Below, piece by piece: positions 46,901 to 58,900 of a stretch of 64,000 nt of DNA (position 1 is its first letter; every line of letters begins with the position of its first letter). The position numbers and the translations under genes are program-made. Below the pieces are notes generated by a model, which was given only the letters and a program-made list of their open reading frames with translations, was not told where the DNA came from and searched no databases. Source of the stretch: Bostrychus sinensis. Its lineage: Eukaryota; Chordata; Actinopteri; Gobiiformes; Eleotridae. The stretch covers positions 10,582,416 to 10,646,415 of the forward strand of contig CM036241.1 of assembly GCA_020698575.1 (NCBI GenBank), in the 5' to 3' direction.

Positions 46901-49900
46901 TTTAAACACAATATGATGTGCCATGTAAACGCACTCATTGTCAAAAGCACAACCTGTTACTTGTGTTGTTTTTTTTACAGGTGTACACAATGCGCCACTT
47001 ACTCATCTACTAACAAACTCTAACCCTAACAAACTAATACATTTAACAGAGCACTTTCAAGCCTCTCAAAGCAATTTACTTTATATGAATTATTCATTCA
47101 CTGTACCATCATACTGTGATGGTAAACTACCTCTGTCACCATAGCTGCCCTGGGGCAGACTGGCAGAAATGTGGCTGCCATTCTGGGCCTATGGCTTATT
47201 TGACCACCACCAAGCATGCAATCACACTAACACATTCACACAGGCAAGGTAGGTGAAGTGTCTTGCCCAAGGAACCAATGGCAGTATTCAATGCTGGTAG
47301 CGGGGATTGAACCACCAACATTCCGGTTAGAGCGCTCTACCTACTGAGCTACTGCCACCCCATTGATACTACTGTGTTCCAGTGCTCAGTATAACAAAAT
47401 AATTCACTAAATATGGAACCAGTTACTAATGTTCTCTACCTCGGCGCTGACATTACACACATTTAGTAGGTTGGTTCCAATTTGGCAAAATCATCTTGTT
47501 TATACACAGATTGTGATTTTGGGTGGCTAATGCTAATTCATTTTTTTAATCTATTGCTTACCTTGCACAAACATGCTGTTTATGTTCTTTACAAACACTA
47601 AACGGGTCTGTTGCTCATAAGGTCTGTTATTTTTGTGTTTTGTGCTGTTATGGCTTTTACAATTCTGCTGGCAGTTTCTCAGTTGCATAAAACGGTAATA
47701 AGTAGCATCCTATAGCACTTAGGGCCAGACTGTGAGGAATCCCTGCTAATTTAATCACTGTTCTCTGTGTTGGGCGAGACAGCAGACGATGGCTCACCCC
47801 ATCAGCCTCATTTAGAAACAGCACAGTTCAACATTGTACTCGCAGACCTGACTGTAGCAGACAGGTTAGACAGATGGAAACATCATATAAGCTATACATG
47901 TAGGTTTGAGTCATGCAGGCATCAGGATGGAGAAACGTGGTCACTGACCTTCATGTGTGGATGTCTCAACGATTTAGTCACAGTACAGGCAGACTGACTG
48001 GGGATCTGGGTTTGCAAGGTAGAGAAAGAGTGTTCACTATTTTAACTAATTTTATTTAATTCAGAATATTTGTTAAATCAGATGAAGCCCGACACACTGT
48101 ACATGTCTCCCCTTAGAGCTTAGTGAATGAGGTGGCAAAGTATAGATGACTCACTGTCTATCATATGTGTTAGCAGTAAACCTAAAATGTAAATGCATTG
48201 ACATTATTATTTATTGTTCATATAGACATTTTATGGATTGTTTACTAAAGCGGTGGCATGGTTTGGGGCTGAGCTGAAAACAGCAGTTCAACAAAGTGTA
48301 GCAATGTTTGAATTATATAGATCTATTGTTGTTAAAAGTAAAAAATATGTTAAAATAGAACTGCACATAAGGAAATAAAATTATAATAACATACATGGTA
48401 AACTTGTTTAATACTCAGCAAATGCAGGTGTTTACTGTGCATGGAGTGTTGTGTAATGTCACAAATCATTAGAAATCAAAACAAAAAATGTCCAAAACAA
48501 TACACAACACACTTCTGTTGTATTCTTTTAAATGTCCCTGTGATGATGCTGGGGTTAAATTCAGACAGGTGTTTACAAGACATGCTTTCATAAAAGTTTG
48601 GTGATAGTCACTGCTTTTGCGAGTTGTAAGCCTTTTGAAGTTACACTGGCAATAAGGCCAGTCTCAAAGTCCATCTATTCCTTTTAAACAACCTTTGCAG
48701 CCTTTTAGTAAAAATGTTGCATAAAATATTGTTTGTGATGGCACTAATTTTTCTATTTCTTTTGTTTTCAGACTACAGAGCCAACTGAGGTGACCAGAGC
48801 AGACTCCCAAACAACCCCTCGGTCTCAGAGTCGCACTACCAGCCTCAGCAGAGCAGGACAGTCCCACAGAAAACCAAGCACTTTGCCGTCCATCTCCCAT
48901 CCACCGCTCTCTCGGGTCACAGCTCCACCATCACATCCTCCACATCCACAGGAGCCAGTGTCAGAGGGAGGCCTGACCAGCACCCTCCAGCACATCATAG
49001 GTCAGCTGGATATTCTCACCCAGGTAAGCAGAACATGTACTAATCTTTCATGACAAACAGCATGTACTGTACCGGGGCAGTGCCGCCCACTCAAAAAAAC
49101 AGAACAAAAGCTTCCTTTCTTTTGCAGCCTGTAGGCCAGAGGTACGATTCACACTGAAAACCAAGTTAAAATAAACATATTCCCACTGTTTGATGCTGAG
49201 TTCACCTGGCAGCTTAGACAGTGAAAGACCATACAAACAGTGACTAAAGGCTGGATCATCCATTCGCTACCGTTTAACAAAAAGCATTCAGTAAGGCCTT
49301 TTATAACTTTGTTTAGCGCTGTTATAGGACTGGGCTCCTCTTTTTTCCTTTTTGCTGTTCCCTTTCAAAGGTACCCACAGTGAATGATCTACCTCCATGA
49401 AATCCTCCGCATCCTCTTCTCCCACACCAACTAACTTCATGTCCGCTTTCATTACATCCATTAATCTCCTCTCTGGTCTTCCTCTAGACCTCCAGCTCTA
49501 ACCCCATCGTAGGGCTGAACAAGTAATCAAAATTTAATCGAAAACACAATTTGAATTGTCACAATTAAATCACAAAGGCTGCAATCATTTAGGTGACATC
49601 ATTTCCACTGCAGAGAACAAAATATCCCATCTCCGCAGGGCCTTAAATATGTATAAATTGTGCTACAGCTGTAGTTTAGACGCCCATGGACATGTTCTGA
49701 AAGACATGTGATTCCTTGTATTAGATTAGCAGTGATTTAAGATTAGATTTCAGTTTTCTCTCAAGTGTCAGGGCTCCATCGCATGCTTAGAATGTAAACT
49801 CTGGACTGAACATTGATTTTAAAAATATATTGCAAATGTAATCATAACCGAAATATCTGTCAGAAAAATTGCAATTAGATATTTTTTTCAAAATCGTTTA

Positions 49901-52900
49901 GCCCTACCTTAGCGTCCTTCTCATAGAGTCACTGTCCATCTGTACATGTCTGAACCATCTCAGTCTATCCTCTCTGATTATATCTCCAAAAACATCCAAC
50001 ATATGCTGATGTACTCATTCTATCCAACCTCCCCATGAACAAAGAGAACCTCAACATCTTCAGCTCTGCTGCCTCCAGCTCTGCCTGCTGTCTCCAAGTC
50101 TAAACCATAAAACAAGGTGTCTGTTGTACACATTTTCCTTTATTCTTGCCAAATGGACTGAAAGGCCTGGGCTTATAGTCATATTATTAGCTCAGTTGGT
50201 AGAGAAGTTTGCCCACTAACCTGAAAGTTGTCAGTTCGATCCCCACTACTGGCAATGCATACTGCCGTGGCCTAGGAGTGAATAAATAATGCACTAATAT
50301 AAAGAACTTTAAGAAACTGAAGAAACTTGAGAAGCTTGTAAAAGCGCAGTATACAGTAAATCTAATCCATTATTATTATTAAATTAAACTATATTTCACC
50401 TCCTTAAGACCCACTTTTCAGTCCTGCCCAACCCTTTGGAAACCAGAGATGGTTATGAAGATTACAGAAATACTAAAGACACTAATGGTCACCACCTTAA
50501 TGAATAGGTTTAGGCAAATGGCAGGAAATTGACATAATTAAGAGTAACTTATTATCTGTGAGGTGCTTGGCATAATTTGTTGATTTATGCAAAACAGTCT
50601 ATGTTTAGGGTTAACAGTGCACTTTATGTAGTGTCTAAATTATACTGGTCCTGGTTTATGGAGACAGATCGGCTAAAACTGAAAGACAGCCAACATAAAC
50701 TACTTTATTTTTATTGTGAAAGATTTTGACATTAATGTTTTGTGTTGGCATGAAGCATAAATGGAAATAAATGATTCTAATGTATCCAACAAGCAACACA
50801 TTTTATGTCAGATAGTAAGTATAACTTGTATATCACCCGGAAGGTTAAAAAAAAATGTTATCGCCCCCATATCCCCCCTGTACTACTGACGAATGCTTTA
50901 TGATAGAAAAGGTGAATTGAACATCAAGCGGTTTTTATCAACCAAACCAGTATTACTTCTTATGTTGAGGTCAGGAGAGCTGTCATGTCCGTATCGTAAG
51001 GACAAGTGAACAGAGCCTGGGCCCCCGCTGAGGCTCTGCGCTCGGTGTGAGTGCTCTGTGGACGATGAAGGCCAGACGCAGCGGGAGACCAGACCAAACC
51101 AGAGCTGACAAGACTAAAAATAGATTATTGAGCAGAAACAGAAAGGACCAGAAACCAGCTAAACCAATTTGTGATGCTTTTTAATGTTCTTCACTTAAGT
51201 TTGATTTCATAAATTTGATTGTTGGTGCTTTTGTATTTTGTGGAAAAACATGTTAGAACAGTTAAAACAGTACATAACAGTAGTTTAGTCTGTAGCTGAC
51301 ATGCCTGTGTGACTTTAATAGCAATCATACAGGTTTGTACTTGGTAGTGTTGATGCTGAAGGTTGTGTATGTCTTCAGAGGATTGCTCATTTATGCGGAC
51401 AATTACTCTTTTGGTAATGTCACCTTACTTGCAATTTTCCACCAAACGTTTTCTTTCCTTTTGGCTTTTCCCTTTGGTACGCTACAGCAAGTCATCTGCC
51501 ACATAGTTTGGCATACTGTAGGTTTTTACACCGGATGCCCTTACTATCACTGGCCAAAAGAGTACACTGGCTTGTGACTCCCGATGGCTGGATTGCAATT
51601 TACCACCAAAACACAATCTCTTATTCCATGTGTCATCTCAAAATTTGTTGTTTTTTGTGCAAAACCTTATCTCTTACACAGAAGCTTCAATTACTGTATC
51701 CTTTTGAGTTTTGGCTAACACAGCATCACCCCCGTTTTCTCCTCTGTATTTCTTCCTCTTTTACAAGTCCTTTCACTTGTATTATTTTTCACTATTACAG
51801 CTCTTTGTAACTCTAATACTTCAGACTGAGAAGAGAGTTGATGAATTATTCAGCGCAGAGTGGAGCTTGCACAGTCAGTTTGCTGTGTTAGCCGATTTCA
51901 CTCACTCCAACATTTCCACTGCTTTGACTTTCCCTGTGTCTCATGTATTGGTAATATGTAGATGGCTTTAACCTAGTCTTACAAACCAAAGAGTATTTTT
52001 GTCATTTTTGTCCCATAGAGGTTAAATGCAGGTCTGGAGAGACTGGGGCATTTAGTGATACTAAGAATATTACATTCACTTTATAATTCTGGTCTGTTTC
52101 TCTGTGATTTCCGCCGACAACTTCAACACAACCTTTTAGTTATTTCAGGGTTAAAAATGTATGGTATGTGTCTGTCAGAGCTGATCATGACCAGACCTTT
52201 TCTTCTTAATAGTTTTAGTGGAGCAACAAAAAATGTTTCTTGGACTTGCAAAGACAACCAAATCTATGTATTTTATCTCAACGTCTGTTTTGAAGCATCT
52301 GTTTAGCGCTGAACTTATTTTTAGTTTCTTGATGTCTTCTTAGACCAAAAACAAGAAGAAATAGAAATGCTAACTATATAGTTAACTGTATAGAAAATTA
52401 ACAATCTAAAACTGGATTTTTTGGATAAATTTGTCACCACAAAATACTGATGGGACAATGAATTGAACTTCTAGCTCTGAGTTTTGCTTTAAACTGATGC
52501 AAACCAGAAATTATCTCCAAACCTAACATCTCTGAGTATTTATCCTTGTTTCACTGCAGTTCCCTTTCTGGCATAAAAAACTCACAAAGTATCTAGTTTC
52601 TAGTTAGCCATGAGAAGTTTTGTAATAATATGAATACTTACTGTGATTTCCCCAGACTACGTCAATGGCCAACACATCCTGTTAGTTATCCTGTTAACAA
52701 ACGTATGGTGTGTCAGAATGGATTTAGACTGATATAATAAGTATTTTATCAAATTTAGCTTCATCGCAAAATACTAACATGAATTTAATTGTAGTTTGAT
52801 GCAAACCATTAACTTTGGGCATTTGAGTTTAGCTTTAGACCTAAACAAACTAGCATTAAACATCCCACTTTGCATCAGAAATACAATGTTTGTCCCTTTG

Positions 52901-55900
52901 CAGCTTAAAAAGTATCTAATATTTAGTTTCTAGTTACTCTGACAACTTGAGCAATTGTGTAATACTATGAATACTTGTGTTACAATACTTAGGTAACAAA
53001 TGTATGTTAAGTGTCAGAACAGATGTAGACTGATTTGGATAAATATTTAATTAAATTTGAGCACCTGTTTAGCACTGAAAGTATTTCCATTTCTTTAATA
53101 TCTTCCTAGACCAGTAAGCGTGATGAGAAATACTAACTTTAGAGTACAAATAAAAATTATTTTAAAAACAATTACATTTTTAAATACATTTGTCACCGCA
53201 AAATACTGACATGAATATGAATTTGAAGTTTGGCGCAAACCTTAAACTTAGAGCTCTTGAGTTTAGCTTTAGGCCAAAACAAACCAGCAATTACCTTGAA
53301 AAACATCACTTTTTGCACCGGCATAAAAACTTGACAGAGTATCTTGTTTTTAGTTTCTGGTTAGCCTTGAGTAATTTTGTAATACTGTGAATACTGTGTG
53401 ATTTCCCCAGACTACCTCAATGTCCAACTAGAGCACAACCTTTTAGTTATTTCAGGGTAACAAATGTATGGTATGTGGCTGTCAGAATGGATGTAGAGAG
53501 ATAAAGACCAGACATTTTCCTTCTGGTGGTTTTTCTTTTTTTACTTGCAAAGACAACAGAATCTCATCTTCAGTTTTATTGAATCTCAGCATCTGTTTTG
53601 CATCTGTTTAGCAGTGAACTTGTTTCCAGTTTCCATGCTGTCTTCCCTAAACAATTAACTGCTAAAATGAAATGCTCACTTAAATATGATAATAAACACT
53701 GTAAATAAAATAAGTTTGCACAGTTAAGTGTTTGTCATACACCAATCAGGCATAATCATTATGACCACTGACAGGTGAAGGGAATAACACAGATTATCTC
53801 CTCAACATGGCTCCTGTTAGTGGGTGGGATATATTAGGCAACAAGTCAATATTTTGTCCTCAAAATTGATGTGTTAGAAGCAGGAAAAATGGGCATACTT
53901 AAGGATTTGAGCGAGTTTGATAATGGTCAAATTTCAACTGTCTAGACAACAGGGCAGATTATGTCAAACTGCAGCTCGTGTGGGGTGTTCCTGGTCTGCA
54001 GTGGTCAGTATCTGTCTTAAGTGGTCCAAGGAAAGAGGAGCTAAGGCTACTGTAGCTCATTTGCTAAAGAAGTTAATGCTGGTTCTGATAGAAAGGTGTC
54101 AGAATACACAGTGAAGCGCAGTGTGTTGCATATGGTGCTACATATTAGGCAGGTGTTCATAATATTATGCCTGATTGTTGTATTAGTTTATAACCTCAAG
54201 TATTTTCCACCAGTTGGGCAGATGAACATGGGTTGATACAGGTGAATAAACCACAGCTCCAGACTGTCTTTGTTCGCCTGTCAGACTCTGGCTCATACCA
54301 AAGCGATGACACTTTGTAATATATCGTCTAGTAACGCTTAGTAACGCTCGGGGCCATGGAGGGCATAATAATGTCTTCAAAAGGAAAACAGCCCACTCTA
54401 TTTTTAGGAGCTTAAAGATTTAGTTTCTACTCCAGATGAAAACTATAGGCTTGTATAGTGTTGCATGTCCACACATGTGCACCAGTAATGGGACAAGCAC
54501 TGGTTATAGCTGCATCAAATTTGGAGGCATTGATCCAGAAATAGTAGACAGGAGACAGAGGAGAAAGAGCAGAAATCCAAGCCTTTATTTTTCCTGTAGC
54601 GAATGAAACAGCAGGAGATGATAATATTCAAGTTGATGACCCAAGAACAAAACGCCCACACGGTTTTGAACTCATTGGTGGTGTGTGCTGCATGTGTTGA
54701 ACTAATGTGACTAAAGACTTCAAAATCAATGTTAATTTGTGTGATTAATAATTATGCAACAGTCGGTCACTTGTGGAAATGATGTGTTTTGGCGCATGTG
54801 TGGGGCTGGAGCCTGCCTAAAGAGTGAAACATTTCGACCGGTACCTAAAGTCTTTTGAAATCTTTAAATCATTACTTTACTACTATTGTATACTACTATT
54901 ATAATACTAATACTGCAGTACTTAATGTATTATACTGTTAGATATGAATAGTGTAAGGACATTAAGAGGTGGGGAGGAGTTTCGGGTATGTCCCACTAAG
55001 CGGAAGCCACATGCTTACCAGAGAATAGGGTTCTAAGTAAGGGACTTTTCAATGGCTTGTAAACATTGAATAAAAGGTGGTAGTACTGTGAGTATTCTGC
55101 GATGTTGTTGGGGTTAATATTGTTAGACGGGGTGTAGTAACCATAAAGAGTGGCTGCAGATGTGTCTTACACAGTTACATGTCACATGTCTTCTGCCAAT
55201 CTACAAAACACGGGTCTATTGTGAGAGATAGAGACCTGCAGCGGGCGGGAAATCCCACAGGACCCACCTCAAATCCTTTGGGATCAGGCGGTATTGACGT
55301 GGTCTTGTGCGGGAGCGGGCGGTCAGGCAAAAACATACCAGGTCTCGAGCATCCCGAGAATTTTGAGTGCACAATTATAGTAGTCTTTACAGTAGCAGTG
55401 GAGGAAAGTAAACAGACAGAACAGAACACGGAGAGCAACACTGGGAGCCAGCACTCTTTGTCCTCCTCAGTATGAAACACAGGATCCCGATAACAAACAC
55501 AGCACATGAACCCAGAGCTTTAACAGACTGTTTAATACAAGTTAGCTTTCTGCTCTTCTCCTGAACGCTGTGTGTGACTGTGGCGTCTCAGTACAAGCGG
55601 ACCTGTGGAAAACCCTGCCGGGACCCATGAGAGTCCCTCGGGCGGTTAGGCCATGGTAGACCCTCGAGACCAGGACGGGAGCAGTCAGAGGAGCTTCGGG
55701 AGCGGGCGGGAGCGGGATTGACAAGTCAGTCCCGTGCAGGTCTCTAGTGAGAGGCGATTACTTCTTGTACTTTGTGTTCTTTGAATTTGTGACATTAGAT
55801 ATTTAGGAGTGGTCAGCCAGTCTTCCTTAAAGGTCCCCTATTTTGCTAAATTTTTTTAGCTTTTAACCAACCAACATTTTAAACATACCTGTCATAATAT

Positions 55901-58900
55901 TTTGTTTCATTCACTCATGTTTGAGTAATTCGGTGTACTGAGGCCATCTTATATTAACAAATAAATACAAATCTTATAATAACAAATAAATACATCAATA
56001 TTAAATAAAGGTGGTTGTGTGTGCACGCATGTATAATTGTGCAGAATAACAACAACAAATTATATATAAAATACAAAAAAAATAAAATTAAAACATTTCA
56101 CTACTTATTTATATATAAATTTTAAACTCGTGTGTCATCCTAAATATAAAGCAAGCTTGTCTGTATTACTAGATCATCTGAAATGCTTGTTATGGTTACT
56201 GCAAAGAACAGCTGAAATGTGTCAACAATGAAGATGTGTAAATATTATTATGAATTGTTGTAGTAATGTGATATTTTATAGTTTGTGACAAAGTGACCCC
56301 AGGAACAATAGCTGATGCAGCACACTGCAAATGCTAATAGAGGATCTCAGCAAACAAACAAATCTATTTCTCAAGAGCTGAAAACGCTCAGCTCTTCGTA
56401 CGTGAAACCAGGAAGTGCTCTTGCACGTTTCTAAAGCCCATACACCACTGTTGTCACTATGAAGCAGTCAGCTTATTTATCTGTTAGTGTCATGTTGCTT
56501 ATAGCCATGATAATTAGCCATTTTATGCTCTGTCCAGGCTTCACTGTTGCCAGCAGGGGGCAACAGACACCTAATCCAAGCTTTCTCTGCAAAGTTAAAG
56601 TAACAGCTCCTCAAAAGATGTTTTTCATACATATACATTATTTTAAGTTAAAAAATGTGAAATACTAATGCAAAGTTGTCCGAAATGCCTGAAAAAAGCA
56701 TACTATAGGACGTTTAACTCAGTTTAATACAATTTTTTCCTGTCCTTATATATCCCTGAGTACACCTGTTACAGATCTTTGCTTTAAACTATTTTACATT
56801 TTACATTACTTTAAACTATTTTTACATCAGCAAACTAAAGCTCCTGTAAGCAGCATGTGCTCATACTCGTTTGAAAAAGGTCCTCCAGAAAAAATCAAAA
56901 CAATGTTCTATTGGTTGCCAGTCTTTCCTCTTTTCTGATTGGACGATCGGCAATGTAGCCGTTATGTAAAATATGTTTTTAATTGTGAATAAATCAGCTA
57001 TACCGTTGTTAAACTAATATTTGATTTAAACATGTTTACCTCATATCTTGCCACACGTGGGAAATGTTTATGAAATATAAGAATATACTGCTCATAGCAC
57101 CTTTTAATGTAAATGACCCAATTAAATCATCTAATCACTAAGAACAGGCTACTTATGTCAATTTTGGTTGCATTGCTGCTAAAAAGAGAAATTCCTTTAA
57201 CAAGCCATTATGTTTTCTACGAGACACTACCAGTTTCTAACATCAGTTTTCTGTATGCAAAAATCATAACATCATAATAAGTACAAGCTGAGCACTTTGA
57301 AGGCATGTTTAATTAGTTTGTCTGGCTCAGGACCATCTGTCAGCCTCCTTCACACGGTGCAAAGCCTCTCTGAAACGGCTGGAAATGTTTTGATAGAAGT
57401 AATTTATCTCCACAGCTTTTGTGCACTTTCAAGTTCTCCTTTGGTGACACAAGGCGGGCTGTGTGGTTATTGTTGGAGACCTGTTGACATATCCTCCACT
57501 TACGCCGGCCCAAACACAGAGGGGCTGTTTGGTCACGGCAGCAGTCTTTTGTTGCCAAGCGCTGCTTTTGAGAAGTGTCCACTGTCGGGACGGTTTGTCA
57601 CCATGCAACGTTGGGTCAGGAAAATATTTGAGAAAATTAGAAAGGGTTTTTTGCAGCATTGTTTTGGTGTCCAACAGAAGAACTTCTTTTAGATTTCAGG
57701 ATAAAGTGAGTTGTTTATTTTAGTTTGATTCACCCCCATTGACTGCTCCTGTCACAGTATGTGGCCGGTTGCGACAGGAATCTGGCATAAAAACTTCATA
57801 TCACAGAAACCACACTCTCAGAGAATCACTATTACAATGTAACACACGGTCATTTTGGTCCAAAAGAGGATCATCTTAAAAATCAGTTTTCTGTTAATAC
57901 TGTAGTGTAGGCTATTACACATGTATAGTGTACTACAGCTGATGTTACATTTCCATATAACATTGTTCATATTCCTGCATCATTCCCTACATACTTTATA
58001 TTTCTATTGTATAGCATTTTTATTTTCACACATTGCCTTTTTGGTAGGTGCCTGTTTTTATATTTCAGATTTTATATTATATTTATTTATTTTAAAATGA
58101 GATCTTCTATTAGATCTTCATAAACTTCTCTCCAAAATTGGATCTCTCTAAATCAACGTTTTTGCATAGCAGATATAGCAACCTATACCGTTTTATATGA
58201 GTTTGAAAAAAGTTTAACTTAATCAGTTTTATGCTGTAAAATAATACATCAAACTGATGTTTAGAGCCTTAATTTAAACTATTGGTATATTGTAGTTGTA
58301 AAATGGTAAATGTAAATGACTGCAAATAAAGAATACAGCAATTTTTTACCAGATATGGCATCTGAAGTCACCCATTCACAAGACTTTTTTTCTCTGTTGC
58401 CATTGATTGACTGTTGATAAGTTGTGTAGACCAAGAGGCAATGCGAGCATCCCTAACTTGAGAGTGCAGTGTCATTGGCCAAACCTTGCTGTCACATTAA
58501 CATATTTTTAATAATAAAGCCTAGATGACATCTTAATATCTTATTTTCTTATGAACAAATCCCATTACAATCTGATATCAGGTCACTTTTTTTCTTCAGA
58601 TACATGAAAATGGCCTAATGTACATTAACAATAGAACACAAAGCATACTTAGGCTTGTATGCATTATTCAGCCAAGTGTTAATGAAATTAAAAGTTTCGA
58701 ATTTTTACAAGGGACAAAGAAATTGTTGCGATATAATACGGTGATTTAATGGCATCTAAATGTTTGACTACATTTTAGTTAAAGTGACCATACTCTGCAC
58801 TTAACAGGACTGCCTCATTTCAAAACATTAAAGTCCGCTGTTAGTCGTTTCCAGCGACGCTTCTCGAACTTCCTCTCGCCGTTTGTTTCAGACTGTGAAA

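Larger units (their letters stand above)
35653..48771. other. poc1a intron 9 (13.1 kb)
   Basis: Contains a Tc1-like element (39149), a minisatellite-bearing hAT-like element (43513), an inverted-repeat transposon (44756), a SINE (47048), an oligo-A/CAAAA-rich patch (about 37560-38030) and a GC-rich patch (42180-42400). No further poc1a exon recognised. Confidence 0.7.

Noticed and set aside
50183..50255. tRNA gene
   Set aside because: Box A and B are present but the acceptor stem does not pair and a SINE body with ATT tail follows.
57297..57692. 131-codon frame as a gene
   Set aside because: No family similarity; other frames on both strands are also open, so openness is not evidence for this one.
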